Of a stretch of DNA of 64,000 nt, positions 50,603 to 59,079 are shown piece after piece. Made by a program: the position numbers and the translations under genes. Within the stretch, counting starts at the first letter, position 1, and every line of letters begins with the position of its first letter. The notes beneath the pieces are model-generated. The model made no database searches. It saw only the letters and a program-made list of their open reading frames with translations, and had not been told where the DNA came from. The stretch lies in assembly GCA_018241265.1 (NCBI GenBank), contig JAFEEF010000018.1, positions 110,818 to 174,817 on the forward strand, in the 5' to 3' direction. The stretch comes from Pseudomonadota bacterium. GTDB lineage: Bacteria; Pseudomonadota; Gammaproteobacteria; Burkholderiales; Burkholderiaceae_C.

Positions 50603-51327
50603 AGATGGTCGAGTTCTCGGGCGTCACCAAGCGCTTCGGCAAGACGGTCGTGCTCGACGAGGTCGATCTCGAGATCGGGCAGGGCGAGGTGGTCGTCCTC
50701 ATCGGCCCATCGGGCTCGGGCAAGTCGACGCTCCTGCGCTGCATCAACGCGCTGGAGCAGATCGACGGCGGCGACCTGCTGGTCGACGGCTCGAGCGTGC
50801 GCGGCAGCAAGGCTCAGGTGCGCGAGATCCGCCAGGAAGCGGGCATGGTGTTCCAGCAGTTCAACCTGTTCCCGCAGATGACGGCGCTGGAGAACGTGGC
50901 CTTCGGTCCGCGGCAGGTCCGCCGGACGCCGCGCGCCGTGGCCGAGGCGCAGGCGCGCGACCTGTTGGCCAAGGTGGGGCTGGCCGAGCGCGCCGGCCAC
51001 TATCCGAACGAACTCTCCGGCGGCCAGCAGCAGCGGGTGGCGATCGCGCGCGCGCTGGCGGTGCGACCCAAGCTCATGCTGTTCGACGAGCCGACCTCGG
51101 CACTCGACCCGGAGCTGCGCCAGGAAGTCCTGCGCGTGATGCAGGCGGTGGCCGAGGAGGGCATGACCATGGTCGTCGTCACGCACGAGATGGCCTTTGC
51201 GCGCAAGGTCGGCACGCGCATGATCTTCATGGAGCACGGGCACATCGCCGTCGACGGGCCGCCGGCCGAACTGCTGGACAACCCGCCGAACCAGCGGCTG
51301 CGCGAGTTCCTTCAGCACGTCGAATGA
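50599..51327 (+). CDS. glnQ: Amino-acid ABC transporter ATPase (GlnQ type)
   Basis: Protein of 242 aa: Walker [11 protein letters not shown]-loop [16 protein letters not shown], signature [15 protein letters not shown], Walker [15 protein letters not shown]-loop VVTHEM. It energises GlnHP. The C45-hydrolase gene starts one base after its stop. Confidence 0.94.
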   Translation: MKMVEFSGVTKRFGKTVVLDEVDLEIGQGEVVVLIGPSGSGKSTLLRCINALEQIDGGDLLVDGSSVRGSKAQVREIRQEAGMVFQQFNLFPQMTALENVAFGPRQVRRTPRAVAEAQARDLLAKVGLAERAGHYPNELSGGQQQRVAIARALAVRPKLMLFDEPTSALDPELRQEVLRVMQAVAEEGMTMVVVTHEMAFARKVGTRMIFMEHGHIAVDGPPAELLDNPPNQRLREFLQHVE

Positions 51328-51328
51328 C

Positions 51329-52393
51329 ATGGCCCATCTATCGCTGATCGACATCGCAGGGACGCCGCACGAGGCCGGGCGCGCGCTCGGCCGGTTCGGC
51401 GCCGCGGCGGTGCACGAGCATCTGCTGCACACCCGGGCCTGGGCCACGGTGATGGCGTGGCGCGGCAGCACGGCCGCGGCGGCCATGGCGGCGCTCGTCC
51501 GCGAGCGCTTCCCCGGCATCTGGTCGGAGCTCCAGGGTCTGGCGGAGGGCCTGCACCTGCCGATCGAGGACGTCTTTCTCTGGAACTGCCGCGGCGACCT
51601 GTGGGCGATGGCGCCGGACGGTTGCACCACGGTCCAGCTTCCCGGCCGCGCGCGCCGGCGCATGGTCCACAACGAAGACGGGGATCCCGGCTTCGCGGGC
51701 CGCTGCGCGCTGGCGGCCTGCGGCATCGAGGGCGGTCCGCGCTTCGTGTCCTTCGTCTATCCCGGGTCGTTGCCCGGCCATACCTTCGCAGTGACCGACG
51801 GGGGTCTGGCGATGGCCGTCAACAATCTGCGCGTGCTGCACGTCGCGGCCGGCGTACCGCGCATGGTGCTGACGCGCGCGGTGCTCGCCGCGACGACGCT
51901 CGATGCCGCGGTGTCTCTGCTGCGCGAGCAGCCGCGCGCCGGCGGCTTCCACCTGACGCTCGGGCATCGCGACAGCGCCGACCTGCTGAGCATCGAATTC
52001 AGCGCGCTCGCTTGCTCGGTCCGGACCGTGACGGCGCCGTCGCTGCACGCCAATCACGCGATCCATCCGCCGACGCGCGACCTGCCGCAACGGATCACCG
52101 GCTCGTCCGGGCATCGCCAGGTACGCGGCGACGCGCTGCTCGACGAAGCCCGCGCGCAGGGCGTCCCCGTGGACCCGCTCGCGATCCTGGCCGACACCGG
52201 AAATGCGCAGTTCCCCATCCTGCGGCTGGACCCGGCGGACGGCGACGACGAGAACACGCTCGCCACCGCCGATATCGTGATCGAGGCGTCGCACATAGAC
52301 TGGCGGGTCCATGAACACCCGCGCGGTCCGGCCCGCTACGTTTTCACCGATGGTCACGTCCAGGAAGGAGCGCGACGCACAGGTGCCGGCTGA
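51329..52393 (+). CDS. C45-family Ntn-hydrolase (acyl-CoA:6-APA acyltransferase-like)
   Basis: Protein of 354 aa of the C45 peptidase/acyltransferase family. The self-cleavage site is DGCTTV: C99 becomes the N-terminal nucleophile after cleavage at Gly-Cys. Other family segments are VHNEDGDPGF and FTDGHVQEGA. Family members hydrolyse or form amide bonds between an acyl group and an amine (penicillin, beta-alanyl-dopamine). No signal peptide, so it acts in the cytosol on something imported, presumably by the transporter of the same operon. Native substrate unknown. Confidence 0.87.
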   Translation: MAHLSLIDIAGTPHEAGRALGRFGAAAVHEHLLHTRAWATVMAWRGSTAAAAMAALVRERFPGIWSELQGLAEGLHLPIEDVFLWNCRGDLWAMAPDGCTTVQLPGRARRRMVHNEDGDPGFAGRCALAACGIEGGPRFVSFVYPGSLPGHTFAVTDGGLAMAVNNLRVLHVAAGVPRMVLTRAVLAATTLDAAVSLLREQPRAGGFHLTLGHRDSADLLSIEFSALACSVRTVTAPSLHANHAIHPPTRDLPQRITGSSGHRQVRGDALLDEARAQGVPVDPLAILADTGNAQFPILRLDPADGDDENTLATADIVIEASHIDWRVHEHPRGPARYVFTDGHVQEGARRTGAG

Positions 52394-53330
52394 AGCGACC
52401 GCAGCGATGGCCGCGCCGCGCAGCGTCGAAGCGTTGCGCGAACTGGCGGTGCGCATCGGCCGCGGCGACGGCGGCGTGAGCCTGGGCGGCAAGGCGCACG
52501 GCGTACTGGCCAAGCTGGTCGAGCGGCCGGAGGAGGTGGCCGTGCGCACGATCACCGAACTGGCCGCAGGCCTCGGGGTCAATGCCTCGACCTTGACCCG
52601 TCTGGCTACGCGGCTCGGCTACGCCGGTTTCGTCGACTTCCAGAACGTCTTCCGCGACGGCCTCGCCGAACGCCATCGCCACTTCTACAGCCAGCAGGCG
52701 GAACGTCTCGTGGCTGGCGCCTCGGCTCGGGCGCCCGGCCGTGCCGAAGCCCCAGCGGCCGAAGTGCAGACCGTGGTGCAGCTCGCGCGCGAATCGATCA
52801 ACAACGTGGAGGGCTTCCTCGCCCAGCTTTCCGCGGTCGACCTGCGAGGCGCGGCGAAGCTGCTGGGCGAGGCGCCGCGCGTGCGTATCCACGGGCTGCG
52901 CCAGTTCAGCACGCTGGCGGGCTTCCTGGTCTATGGGCTCGGGATGATCCGTGCCGACGTCGGCCTGCTCGATCCGCACGGACTGGGTGCAGCCGAGGGC
53001 CTCGCCCAGTTGCAGCGCGGAGACGTCGTCGTCGTCGCGAGCGTGGAGCCTTACACCCGCAGCGTCGCCCAGGTCGCGCAAGCCGCCGCCGCCGCCGGGC
53101 TGACCGTGATCGCGATCACCGACACGCGGGCATCGCCGCTGGTGCCGCCGGCGCGCCATGCGTTCTTCGTTCCCCACGGCAGCAGCTTCTTCAGCAACAG
53201 CATGGGCGCCTATCTGGTCTTCTGCGAGGGGCTGCTGAACCTCGTCGCCACTCGTCTCGGGAAACGCGCACTGCAAGCGCTCGCACGACGCGAGCGCTTC
53301 ATCACCGGCTTGCGGATCGAGGCGGACTGA
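52311..53330 (+). CDS. Second RpiR-family regulator (HTH + SIS)
   Basis: Protein of up to 339 aa. HTH_6 at about 45-120 (VRTITELAAGLGVNASTLTRLATRLGYAGFVDFQNVFRDGL) and SIS at about 165-300 (RIHGLRQFSTLAGFLVYGLG, VVVVASVEPYTRSVAQVAQAA, ITDTRASPL). Start uncertain: ATG 52311 or ATG 52350 overlap the C45 gene; GTG 52383 follows AAGGAG at 12 bp; ATG 52407 is also possible. It ends the transporter operon and is distinct from the first RpiR. Convergent with dadA. Confidence 0.88.
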   Translation: MNTRAVRPATFSPMVTSRKERDAQVPAEATAAMAAPRSVEALRELAVRIGRGDGGVSLGGKAHGVLAKLVERPEEVAVRTITELAAGLGVNASTLTRLATRLGYAGFVDFQNVFRDGLAERHRHFYSQQAERLVAGASARAPGRAEAPAAEVQTVVQLARESINNVEGFLAQLSAVDLRGAAKLLGEAPRVRIHGLRQFSTLAGFLVYGLGMIRADVGLLDPHGLGAAEGLAQLQRGDVVVVASVEPYTRSVAQVAQAAAAAGLTVIAITDTRASPLVPPARHAFFVPHGSSFFSNSMGAYLVFCEGLLNLVATRLGKRALQALARRERFITGLRIEAD

Positions 53331-53351
53331 AACCGCAGGGACGCGGGCCGC

Positions 53352-54614
53352 CTAGGCGCGTACGGGCGTCCAGGTGCCCGTCGTCACCACCGGCCTCGGG
53401 ACGCTGCCGTCGACGACGTCGGCGACGATCTCCGCCGTGGCGGCCGACAGCGTCCAGCCCAGATGGCCGTGGCCGGTGTTGTAGTAGACGCGCGGCCGGC
53501 GTCCGCGGCCGACCCGCGGCATCATGTCCGGCATCATCGGGCGCAGTCCCGCCCACGGCACGACGCTGTCGGTCGCGACGCCGGGGAAGCAGCGCTGCAC
53601 CCAGTCGACCAGCGGGCGGATGCGATCGGCGCGGATGTCGCGGTCGGCACCGTTGAACTCCGCGGTGCCCGCGACGCGGAAACGATCGGCGCCGAGGCGG
53701 CTCGAGACCAGCTTGGTCTCGTCGTCCAGCAGGCTCACCGTGGGTGCCGACGCGCGGCTCGCGGCGTCGCGCAGGTTGACGGTGATCGAGTAGCCCTTGA
53801 CCGGATAGACGTTGACCCGATCGCCGAGTTGCGCCGCGAGGTCGCGGCTCGCGACGCCGGCGCAGACGACGAGGGCATCGAAGGTCGAGGTCGTCGCATC
53901 GCCGGCGCGGCCGGTCGTCACGCTGGCGCGCGTGTCGTCGGCCTGCACTGCGGTGACGTCCTGGCCGTAGCGGATGTCGACGCCGAGGCGTTCCGCCGCC
54001 GCGGCGAGGCCGCGCGTGTACTTGTGGATGTCGCCGGTGGAGTCGCTCTCGGTGTAGTAGCCGCCGTAGTAGTCGCCGGCCAGGGTGGGCTCGATCGCCC
54101 GCATCTCGTCGGGCGTGACCGCGCGCCGCTCGAGCCCGCCTTGCGCCAGCATGCGGCTGACGCGGCCGGCATGCTCGAAGCCGGATCGATCGCGGTAGAT
54201 GTGCAGGATGCCCTCGCGGCGATGGTCGAAATCGATGCCCTCGGCCTCGGCCCAGGCGAACAGGTGGCGGCGCGCGGCGATCGCCAGACGCGTCGTCTCG
54301 ATGGTGTTGCGCTCGTACTTCGGGATGCTGGCGACGAACGCCGCGAACCACGACAGCTTGTGCCAGGCCGGCTTCGGATTGACGAGCAGCGGCGCGTCGC
54401 TCTTCAGCATCCACTTCAGGCCCTTGAGCAAGGTGGACGGATGCGTCCACGTCTCGGCGTTCGACGCCGACAGCTGCCCGCCATTCGCGAACGACGTCTC
54501 CATCGCGGCATAGCGATGCCGCTCGAAAAGGGTGACGCGATGCCCGCGCCGCGCCAGCGCATAGGCCGTGGTGACGCCGGTGATGCCGCCGCCGATGACT
54601 GCGATCGTGTTCAT
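53352..54614 (-). CDS. DadA-like FAD-dependent D-amino-acid dehydrogenase
   Basis: Protein of 420 aa of the DAO/DadA family. FAD Rossmann motif TIAVIGGGITGVTTAYALARRG, ANGGQLSASNAETW after it, and the C-terminal HGHLGWTLSAATAEIVADVV. Enzymes of this type oxidise D-amino acids or glycine, passing electrons to the respiratory chain. ATG 54614 has an AGAGAG site. A tandem glycine riboswitch precedes it, so glycine itself (or a glycine-yielding compound) is the likely signal and possibly the substrate. Gene name withheld because of that doubt. Confidence 0.9.
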   Translation of the reverse strand: MNTIAVIGGGITGVTTAYALARRGHRVTLFERHRYAAMETSFANGGQLSASNAETWTHPSTLLKGLKWMLKSDAPLLVNPKPAWHKLSWFAAFVASIPKYERNTIETTRLAIAARRHLFAWAEAEGIDFDHRREGILHIYRDRSGFEHAGRVSRMLAQGGLERRAVTPDEMRAIEPTLAGDYYGGYYTESDSTGDIHKYTRGLAAAAERLGVDIRYGQDVTAVQADDTRASVTTGRAGDATTSTFDALVVCAGVASRDLAAQLGDRVNVYPVKGYSITVNLRDAASRASAPTVSLLDDETKLVSSRLGADRFRVAGTAEFNGADRDIRADRIRPLVDWVQRCFPGVATDSVVPWAGLRPMMPDMMPRVGRGRRPRVYYNTGHGHLGWTLSAATAEIVADVVDGSVPRPVVTTGTWTPVRA

Positions 54615-54652
54615 GACTCTCTGCTCCGCACCGTCGAGGAAGGTCTGGACCC

Positions 54653-54668
54653 GCACGAGCCCTCGTGC
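54653..54668 (-). promoter_or_regulatory. Hairpin between riboswitch and dadA-like start (possible expression platform)
   Basis: GCACGAG-(2 nt)-CTCGTGC forms a 7-bp inverted repeat just after the second glycine aptamer and about 40 bp before the start codon. There is no T tract, so control of translation or Rho access is likelier than intrinsic termination. Confidence 0.45.
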
Positions 54669-54670
54669 GA

Positions 54671-54885
54671 GACACCCCCTCTGTGCGGAACCTGAGAGAT
54701 TCGCAGCCGCCGTGGGTGCGGCTGCTTGCTCCTTCGGTGCGACCGGCGACGATGGTGCCGGGCGGCTCTTCAGAGTCTGAACGCGGTATCGGTCCTTCTG
54801 CCTGAGAGATTCCGGGGCGGTTGCTCCTTCGGCGCCGGCCGCAGCGTGCTGCGGCCGGTCTCTCCCGATATCGCGGCGTTCAGGT
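54671..54885 (-). ncRNA. Tandem glycine riboswitch
   Basis: Read on the minus strand, aptamer 1 opens with CGGGAGAG and has GCCGAAGGAGCAA and AATCTCTCAGGCAGAAGGACCG; its P1 pairs GATATCGG with CCGATA. A short linker (ACTCTGAAGAGC) leads to aptamer 2 with CACCGAAGGAGCAAGC, AATCTCTCAGG and ACAGAGGGGG. These are the conserved core sequences of the glycine riboswitch in its usual two-aptamer form. It begins about 40 bp after the acnB stop on the same strand, so read-through from acnB is possible. Confidence 0.94.
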
Positions 54886-54924
54886 GCGGATTCTAACGGC
54901 TCGCGGGCCGAGCGGAGCCGCGAT

Positions 54925-57516
54925 CTACGCCGCGGCCGCTTCGGGCCGGTACTCGGCGATGCGGTCGAAGTTGAGGTAGCGATAGACCTGGTCGCTCGCC
55001 GCCGTCAGCACGCCGGTCTCGGCCAGGTACTCGTCGCGCGTGGGGATGCGGCCGAGCTTGGAGCACACGGCTGCCAGCTCCGCCGAGCCGAGGTAGACGT
55101 TGGCGTTCTTGCCGAGCCGGTTCGGGAAGTTGCGCGTCGACGTCGAGAACACCGTCGCGCCTTCCTTCACCTGCGCCTGGTTGCCCATGCACAGGCTGCA
55201 GCCGGGCATCTCCATGCGTGCGCCGGCGCCGCCGAGCACGCCGTAATGGCCTTCCTCGGTGAGCTGCTTCTGGTCCATCTTGGTCGGCGGCGCGACCCAC
55301 AGCTTGACCGGGATGTCGCGCTTGCCTTCGAGCAGCTTGCTCGCGGCGCGAAAGTGGCCGATGTTGGTCATGCACGAGCCGATGAAGACTTCGTCGATCT
55401 TCGCGCCGGCGACTTCCGACAGCGTCTTCACGTCGTCCGGATCGTTCGGGCAGGCGACGATGGGCTCGGTGATCTCGGCGAGGTCGATCTCGATCACGGC
55501 GGCGTACTCCGCATCGGCGTCGGCCTTCAGAAGCTGCGGGTTCGCGAGCCAGGCCTCCTGCGCGGCGATCCGGCGTTCCAGGCTGCGCGCATCGGCGTAG
55601 CCGCTGGCGATCATCCACTTCATCAACGCGACGTTGCTGTTGATGTATTCGATGATCGGCTCCTTGTTCAGGTGCACCGTGCAGGCGGCGGCGCTGCGCT
55701 CGGCCGATGCGTCGGACAGCTCGAACGCCTGTTCCACCTTCAAGTCGGGCAGGCCTTCGATCTCGAGGATGCGGCCGGAGTAGATGTTCTTCTTGCCTTT
55801 CTTCTCGACCGTCAAGAGCCCTTGCTTGATCGCATAGAGCGGGATCGCGTTGACGAGGTCGCGCAAGGTCACGCCGCGCTTGGTCGCTTCTTCCATCGTG
55901 CCCTTGAAGCGCACCAGCACGCTCTCGGGCATGTCCAGCGGCATCACGCCGGTGGCCGCGGCGAAGGCGACGAGGCCCGAGCCGGCCGGGAAGCTGATGC
56001 CGATCGGGAAGCGCGTGTGGCTGTCGCCGCCGGTGCCGACGGTGTCGGGCAGCAGCATGCGGTTGAGCCACGAATGGATCACGCCGTCGCCGGGGCGCAG
56101 GCTGATGCCGCCGCGCGTGCTGATGAAGGCGGGCAGCTCGTGGTGCGTCTTCACGTCGACCGGCTTCGGATAGGCCGCCGTGTGGCAGAAGCTCTGCATC
56201 ACGAGGTCGGCCGAGAAGCCGAGGCAGGCGAGGTCTTTCAGCTCGTCGCGCGTCATCGGGCCGGTCGTGTCCTGCGAGCCGACGCTCGCCATGCGCGGCT
56301 CGCAGTAGGTGTCGGGGCGCACGCCCTGGCCTTCGGGCAGGCCGCAGGCGCGGCCGACGATCTTCTGCGCCAGCGTGTAGCCACGGCCGCTGTCGGCCGG
56401 CGACTGCGGCAGGCGGAACAAGCTCGACGGCGCGAGGCCGAGCGCTTCGCGCGCCTTGCCCGTGAGGCCGCGGCCGATGATCAGCGGGATGCGGCCGCCG
56501 GCGCGCACCTCGTCGAACAGCACGTCGCTCTTGACCTTGAACTCGGCGACGACCCGGCCGTCCTTCAGCGCCTTGCCTTCGTAGGGACGCAGCTCGATCA
56601 CGTCGCCCATCGCCATCCGGCTGACGTCCAGCTCGATCGGCAGCGCGCCGGCGTCTTCCATCGTGTTGTAGAAGATCGGCGCGATCTTGTTGCCGAGGCA
56701 GACGCCGCCGTAGCGCTTGTTCGGCACGTACGGAATGTCCTCGCCGGTCCACCACAGGACCGAGTTCGTCGCCGACTTGCGCGACGAGCCGGTACCGACC
56801 ACGTCGCCCACGTAAGCGACGGTGTGCCCTTGGGCGCGCAGGTTCTCGACGAAGGCGATCGGGCCGCGCTTGCCGTCTTCCTCCGGCACGATGCCGGGGC
56901 GCGGGTTCTTCAGCATCGCGAGCGCATGCAGCGGGATGTCGGGACGGCTCCACGCATCGGGCGCGGGCGACAGGTCGTCGGTGTTGGTCTCGCCGCCGAC
57001 CTTGAAGACGCTGACGGTGATCGACGCCGGCACTTCCGGCCGCGACGTGAACCACTCGGCATCGGCCCAGCTCTGCAGCACCGCGCGTGCATGTGCGTTG
57101 CCGGCGTCGGCCTTCGCCTTGACGTCGTGGAACTGGTCGAACATCAGCAGCGTCTTCTTCAGCGCGTCGGCGGCTGCCGCGGCGACGGCTTCGTCGTCCA
57201 GCAGCTCGATCAGCGGGCCGATGTTGTAGCCGCCGAGCATCGTGCCGAGCAGCTCGGTGGCGCGCCGGCGATCGATCAACGTGCAGGTCTCGCTGCCGTG
57301 GGCGACGGCGGCAAGCCAGCTCGCCTTGACCTTGGCGGCGGCGTCGACGCCGGCCGGCACGCGGTAGGTGATCAGCTCGACGAGCGCGGCTTCCTCGCCC
57401 GCGGGCGGCGTCTTCAGCAGCTCGATCAGGTCGGCGGTCTGCTGCGCGCTGAGCGGCAGCGGCGGGATGCCGAGCGCGGCGCGTTCGGCGACATGGAGAC
57501 GGTAGGCATTCAGCAT
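54925..57516 (-). CDS. acnB: Aconitate hydratase B
   Basis: Protein of 863 aa, as E. coli AcnB. N-terminal HEAT-like domain ([20 protein letters not shown]), swivel domain ([35 protein letters not shown]), then catalytic domains with [18 protein letters not shown] and cluster cysteines ([27 protein letters not shown]). The main TCA-cycle aconitase of proteobacteria. Followed on the same strand by the glycine riboswitch and dadA-like gene. Confidence 0.96.
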   Translation of the reverse strand: MLNAYRLHVAERAALGIPPLPLSAQQTADLIELLKTPPAGEEAALVELITYRVPAGVDAAAKVKASWLAAVAHGSETCTLIDRRRATELLGTMLGGYNIGPLIELLDDEAVAAAAADALKKTLLMFDQFHDVKAKADAGNAHARAVLQSWADAEWFTSRPEVPASITVSVFKVGGETNTDDLSPAPDAWSRPDIPLHALAMLKNPRPGIVPEEDGKRGPIAFVENLRAQGHTVAYVGDVVGTGSSRKSATNSVLWWTGEDIPYVPNKRYGGVCLGNKIAPIFYNTMEDAGALPIELDVSRMAMGDVIELRPYEGKALKDGRVVAEFKVKSDVLFDEVRAGGRIPLIIGRGLTGKAREALGLAPSSLFRLPQSPADSGRGYTLAQKIVGRACGLPEGQGVRPDTYCEPRMASVGSQDTTGPMTRDELKDLACLGFSADLVMQSFCHTAAYPKPVDVKTHHELPAFISTRGGISLRPGDGVIHSWLNRMLLPDTVGTGGDSHTRFPIGISFPAGSGLVAFAAATGVMPLDMPESVLVRFKGTMEEATKRGVTLRDLVNAIPLYAIKQGLLTVEKKGKKNIYSGRILEIEGLPDLKVEQAFELSDASAERSAAACTVHLNKEPIIEYINSNVALMKWMIASGYADARSLERRIAAQEAWLANPQLLKADADAEYAAVIEIDLAEITEPIVACPNDPDDVKTLSEVAGAKIDEVFIGSCMTNIGHFRAASKLLEGKRDIPVKLWVAPPTKMDQKQLTEEGHYGVLGGAGARMEMPGCSLCMGNQAQVKEGATVFSTSTRNFPNRLGKNANVYLGSAELAAVCSKLGRIPTRDEYLAETGVLTAASDQVYRYLNFDRIAEYRPEAAAA

Positions 57517-57547
57517 GAGAGCTCCTGGGCGGTCGATCAGGCGGGAA

Positions 57548-57949
57548 TCAGGTCTGGGGCACGATGACCTTCAGCCCCTTGAAGTAGTCGCGGAAGAAAT
57601 CGGCGTCGCGCGTGATCAGCGCGTTGCATTGAAGGAGGGCGTGCGCGCCGACGATGAAGTCGGACACGGCGCGCGCCGGCCGGTCGCCGCGCGTGCGGTG
57701 GCGGCGCTGCATCTCGCCGGCGCGGATCGCGGCCTTGGCCTCGACGGGCCGGTAGTGGATGCCCATCTCCTCGAGCACCTGCATCGCCCGGTCGCCGTCG
57801 CGCAGCGCGTTGCAGACCTCGGCGGCGACGACGTCGCAGACGACGACCGGACCGAGCGCGAGCGCCTCGCGCAGCGCCGCCTCGGCGGCGTCGGCCTGAT
57901 GGCCGCCGCTCAGCAGCTCGATCAGGATGGGCGAGTCGACCGCGATCAT
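57548..57949 (-). CDS. vapC: VapC-type PIN-domain toxin
   Basis: Protein of 133 aa. PIN ribonuclease acids visible: D5 (MIAVDSPIL), E44 (VAAEVCNAL), D97 ([11 protein letters not shown]) and D115 (ITRDADFF). VapC toxins cleave RNA, commonly initiator tRNA or rRNA. It lies 12 bp after the AbrB-type antitoxin gene. All acidic residues are present, so it should be active. Confidence 0.9.
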   Translation of the reverse strand: MIAVDSPILIELLSGGHQADAAEAALREALALGPVVVCDVVAAEVCNALRDGDRAMQVLEEMGIHYRPVEAKAAIRAGEMQRRHRTRGDRPARAVSDFIVGAHALLQCNALITRDADFFRDYFKGLKVIVPQT

Positions 57950-57961
57950 CGAGTCGCCCGG

Positions 57962-58213
57962 TCAGCGCTTCTTGGCGGCGGACGCCGGCGCGCGGCCGCG
58001 CGCGGCATGGACCGCCTCGTCGGCGCTCGCATAGTCGGCGTCGAGCTGGAAGCGGCCGCGGGCGCGCGAGATCGCGTCGTCGACGCTCTTTCGCAGGACG
58101 ATGCGGCTGCCGTCGAGCTCGACCTTGAGCACGCTGCCCTTGGTCAGGCCGAGCGCGTCGCGCACCGCCTTGGGCAGCGTGATCTGCCCGCGTTCGCCGA
58201 CTGCAGCTTCCAT
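57962..58213 (-). CDS. vapB: AbrB/VapB-type antitoxin
   Basis: Protein of 83 aa. N-terminal SpoVT-AbrB swapped-hairpin DNA-binding domain (GERGQITLPKAVRDALGLTKGSVLKVELDG), then a C-terminal toxin-binding tail ending in a basic stretch (SAAKKR). GGAGG precedes ATG 58213. First gene of the pair, behind a palindromic operator. Confidence 0.9.
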   Translation of the reverse strand: MEAAVGERGQITLPKAVRDALGLTKGSVLKVELDGSRIVLRKSVDDAISRARGRFQLDADYASADEAVHAARGRAPASAAKKR

Positions 58214-58227
58214 GCGCGCCTCCGTAG

Positions 58228-58266
58228 AAGTATGCGTCGATTGTACATACTTATCGATGCATACTT
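58228..58266 (-). promoter_or_regulatory. vapBC promoter and autoregulatory operator
   Basis: Arms AAGTATGCGTCGAT (58228-58241) and ATCGATGCATACTT (58253-58266) are inverted repeats with one mismatch and an 11-bp spacer that holds a further ACATACTT half-site. On the minus strand TTGAAG-N18-TACAAT overlaps the arms, so binding by VapB or VapBC would block transcription. Confidence 0.78.
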
Positions 58267-58294
58267 CAACGAGGCGGCATGGCCGCCGCGGCGG

Positions 58295-58918
58295 CTACTT
58301 GGCGGTCGACGCTGCCGAGGCAGCCGGCGCCGGAGCCGGAGCCGTGGCGAGGATCAAGGGCGCGCCCGCAGCGGCGGCGGCCGACGCGGCGTCGGTCGCC
58401 TTCAAGGCACGCTGCGCCTCGATGAACTCGCGCTGCTTCGGGCTGATGCAGTCGTCGACCAGGCGGTGCCCGGTCTTGACGTTGAGCAGCATCGACTTGT
58501 TCATGATCTGGACCATCAGCGTCTCGCCCTGCACGTCCTCGAGCCGGATCGCGCCGGTCGTCGAGACGACCGGCTTCATCAGCCAGTCCGACTTCGCGAG
58601 CTTCAGGTCGACGTAGCCGAAGTGCTTCGGGTTCGCGGCGATGTCGATCGTCTGGTCGAACTCGCAGGCGTACTTGCCGTAGAACACCTTCTCGGCAGCG
58701 GCGATCTGCTGCTGCGTGGCGTCGGGCACGGCGATCTCGACGGGCTTGGGTTCCGGCTTGGTCGCGGGCTTGCGCGACTTGCTGGCAACGGCACCCTTGG
58801 CGGGCGCCTTCTTGCTCGGCGCCGACGCGGCGGCGGCAGCGGACTTGGTCTGGGCCTGGGCGGCGCCGACGGCGAGCGCGAGTGCGGCGACGACGAGCGC
58901 CGGACGGAATCGGGTCAT
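58295..58918 (-). CDS. Exported hypothetical protein
   Basis: Protein of 207 aa. Signal peptide MTRFRPALVVAALALAVGAAQA, a Lys/Ala/Pro-rich linker (about 25-62), a globular core with YACEFDQTIDIAANPKHFGYVDLKLAKSDWLMKP and TGHRLVDDCISPKQREFIEAQRA, and an Ala/Pro tail. Two Cys could form a disulfide. Function unknown; similar proteins recur near mdh in Burkholderiales from memory. The longer open frame to 59044 lacks a plausible start. Confidence 0.8.
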   Translation of the reverse strand: MTRFRPALVVAALALAVGAAQAQTKSAAAAASAPSKKAPAKGAVASKSRKPATKPEPKPVEIAVPDATQQQIAAAEKVFYGKYACEFDQTIDIAANPKHFGYVDLKLAKSDWLMKPVVSTTGAIRLEDVQGETLMVQIMNKSMLLNVKTGHRLVDDCISPKQREFIEAQRALKATDAASAAAAAGAPLILATAPAPAPAASAASTAK

Positions 58919-58960
58919 GGCAGATCGATGAGCATGGCAGAGGGGCCGCCATTGTCGCCT

Positions 58961-59079
58961 GAGTCGCCGGAGCGAGGTGCCCATGAAATTGCACAGCGCA
59001 GGCGACTGGGCTCGGAGGCCGGCGCGGTCGTGTGAGAACTCCATGCCTCTCGGCCTCCGAGTCGCCGGAGCGAGGTGCC
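58961..59079. repeat. 21-bp direct repeat flanking a 77-bp spacer
   Basis: The 21-mer GAGTCGCC...GAGGTGCC occurs at 58961-58981 and, without mismatch, at 59059-59079, where it ends on the last base of the CitE-like gene. The gap between that gene and the exported-protein gene contains nothing else recognisable. Confidence 0.85.
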
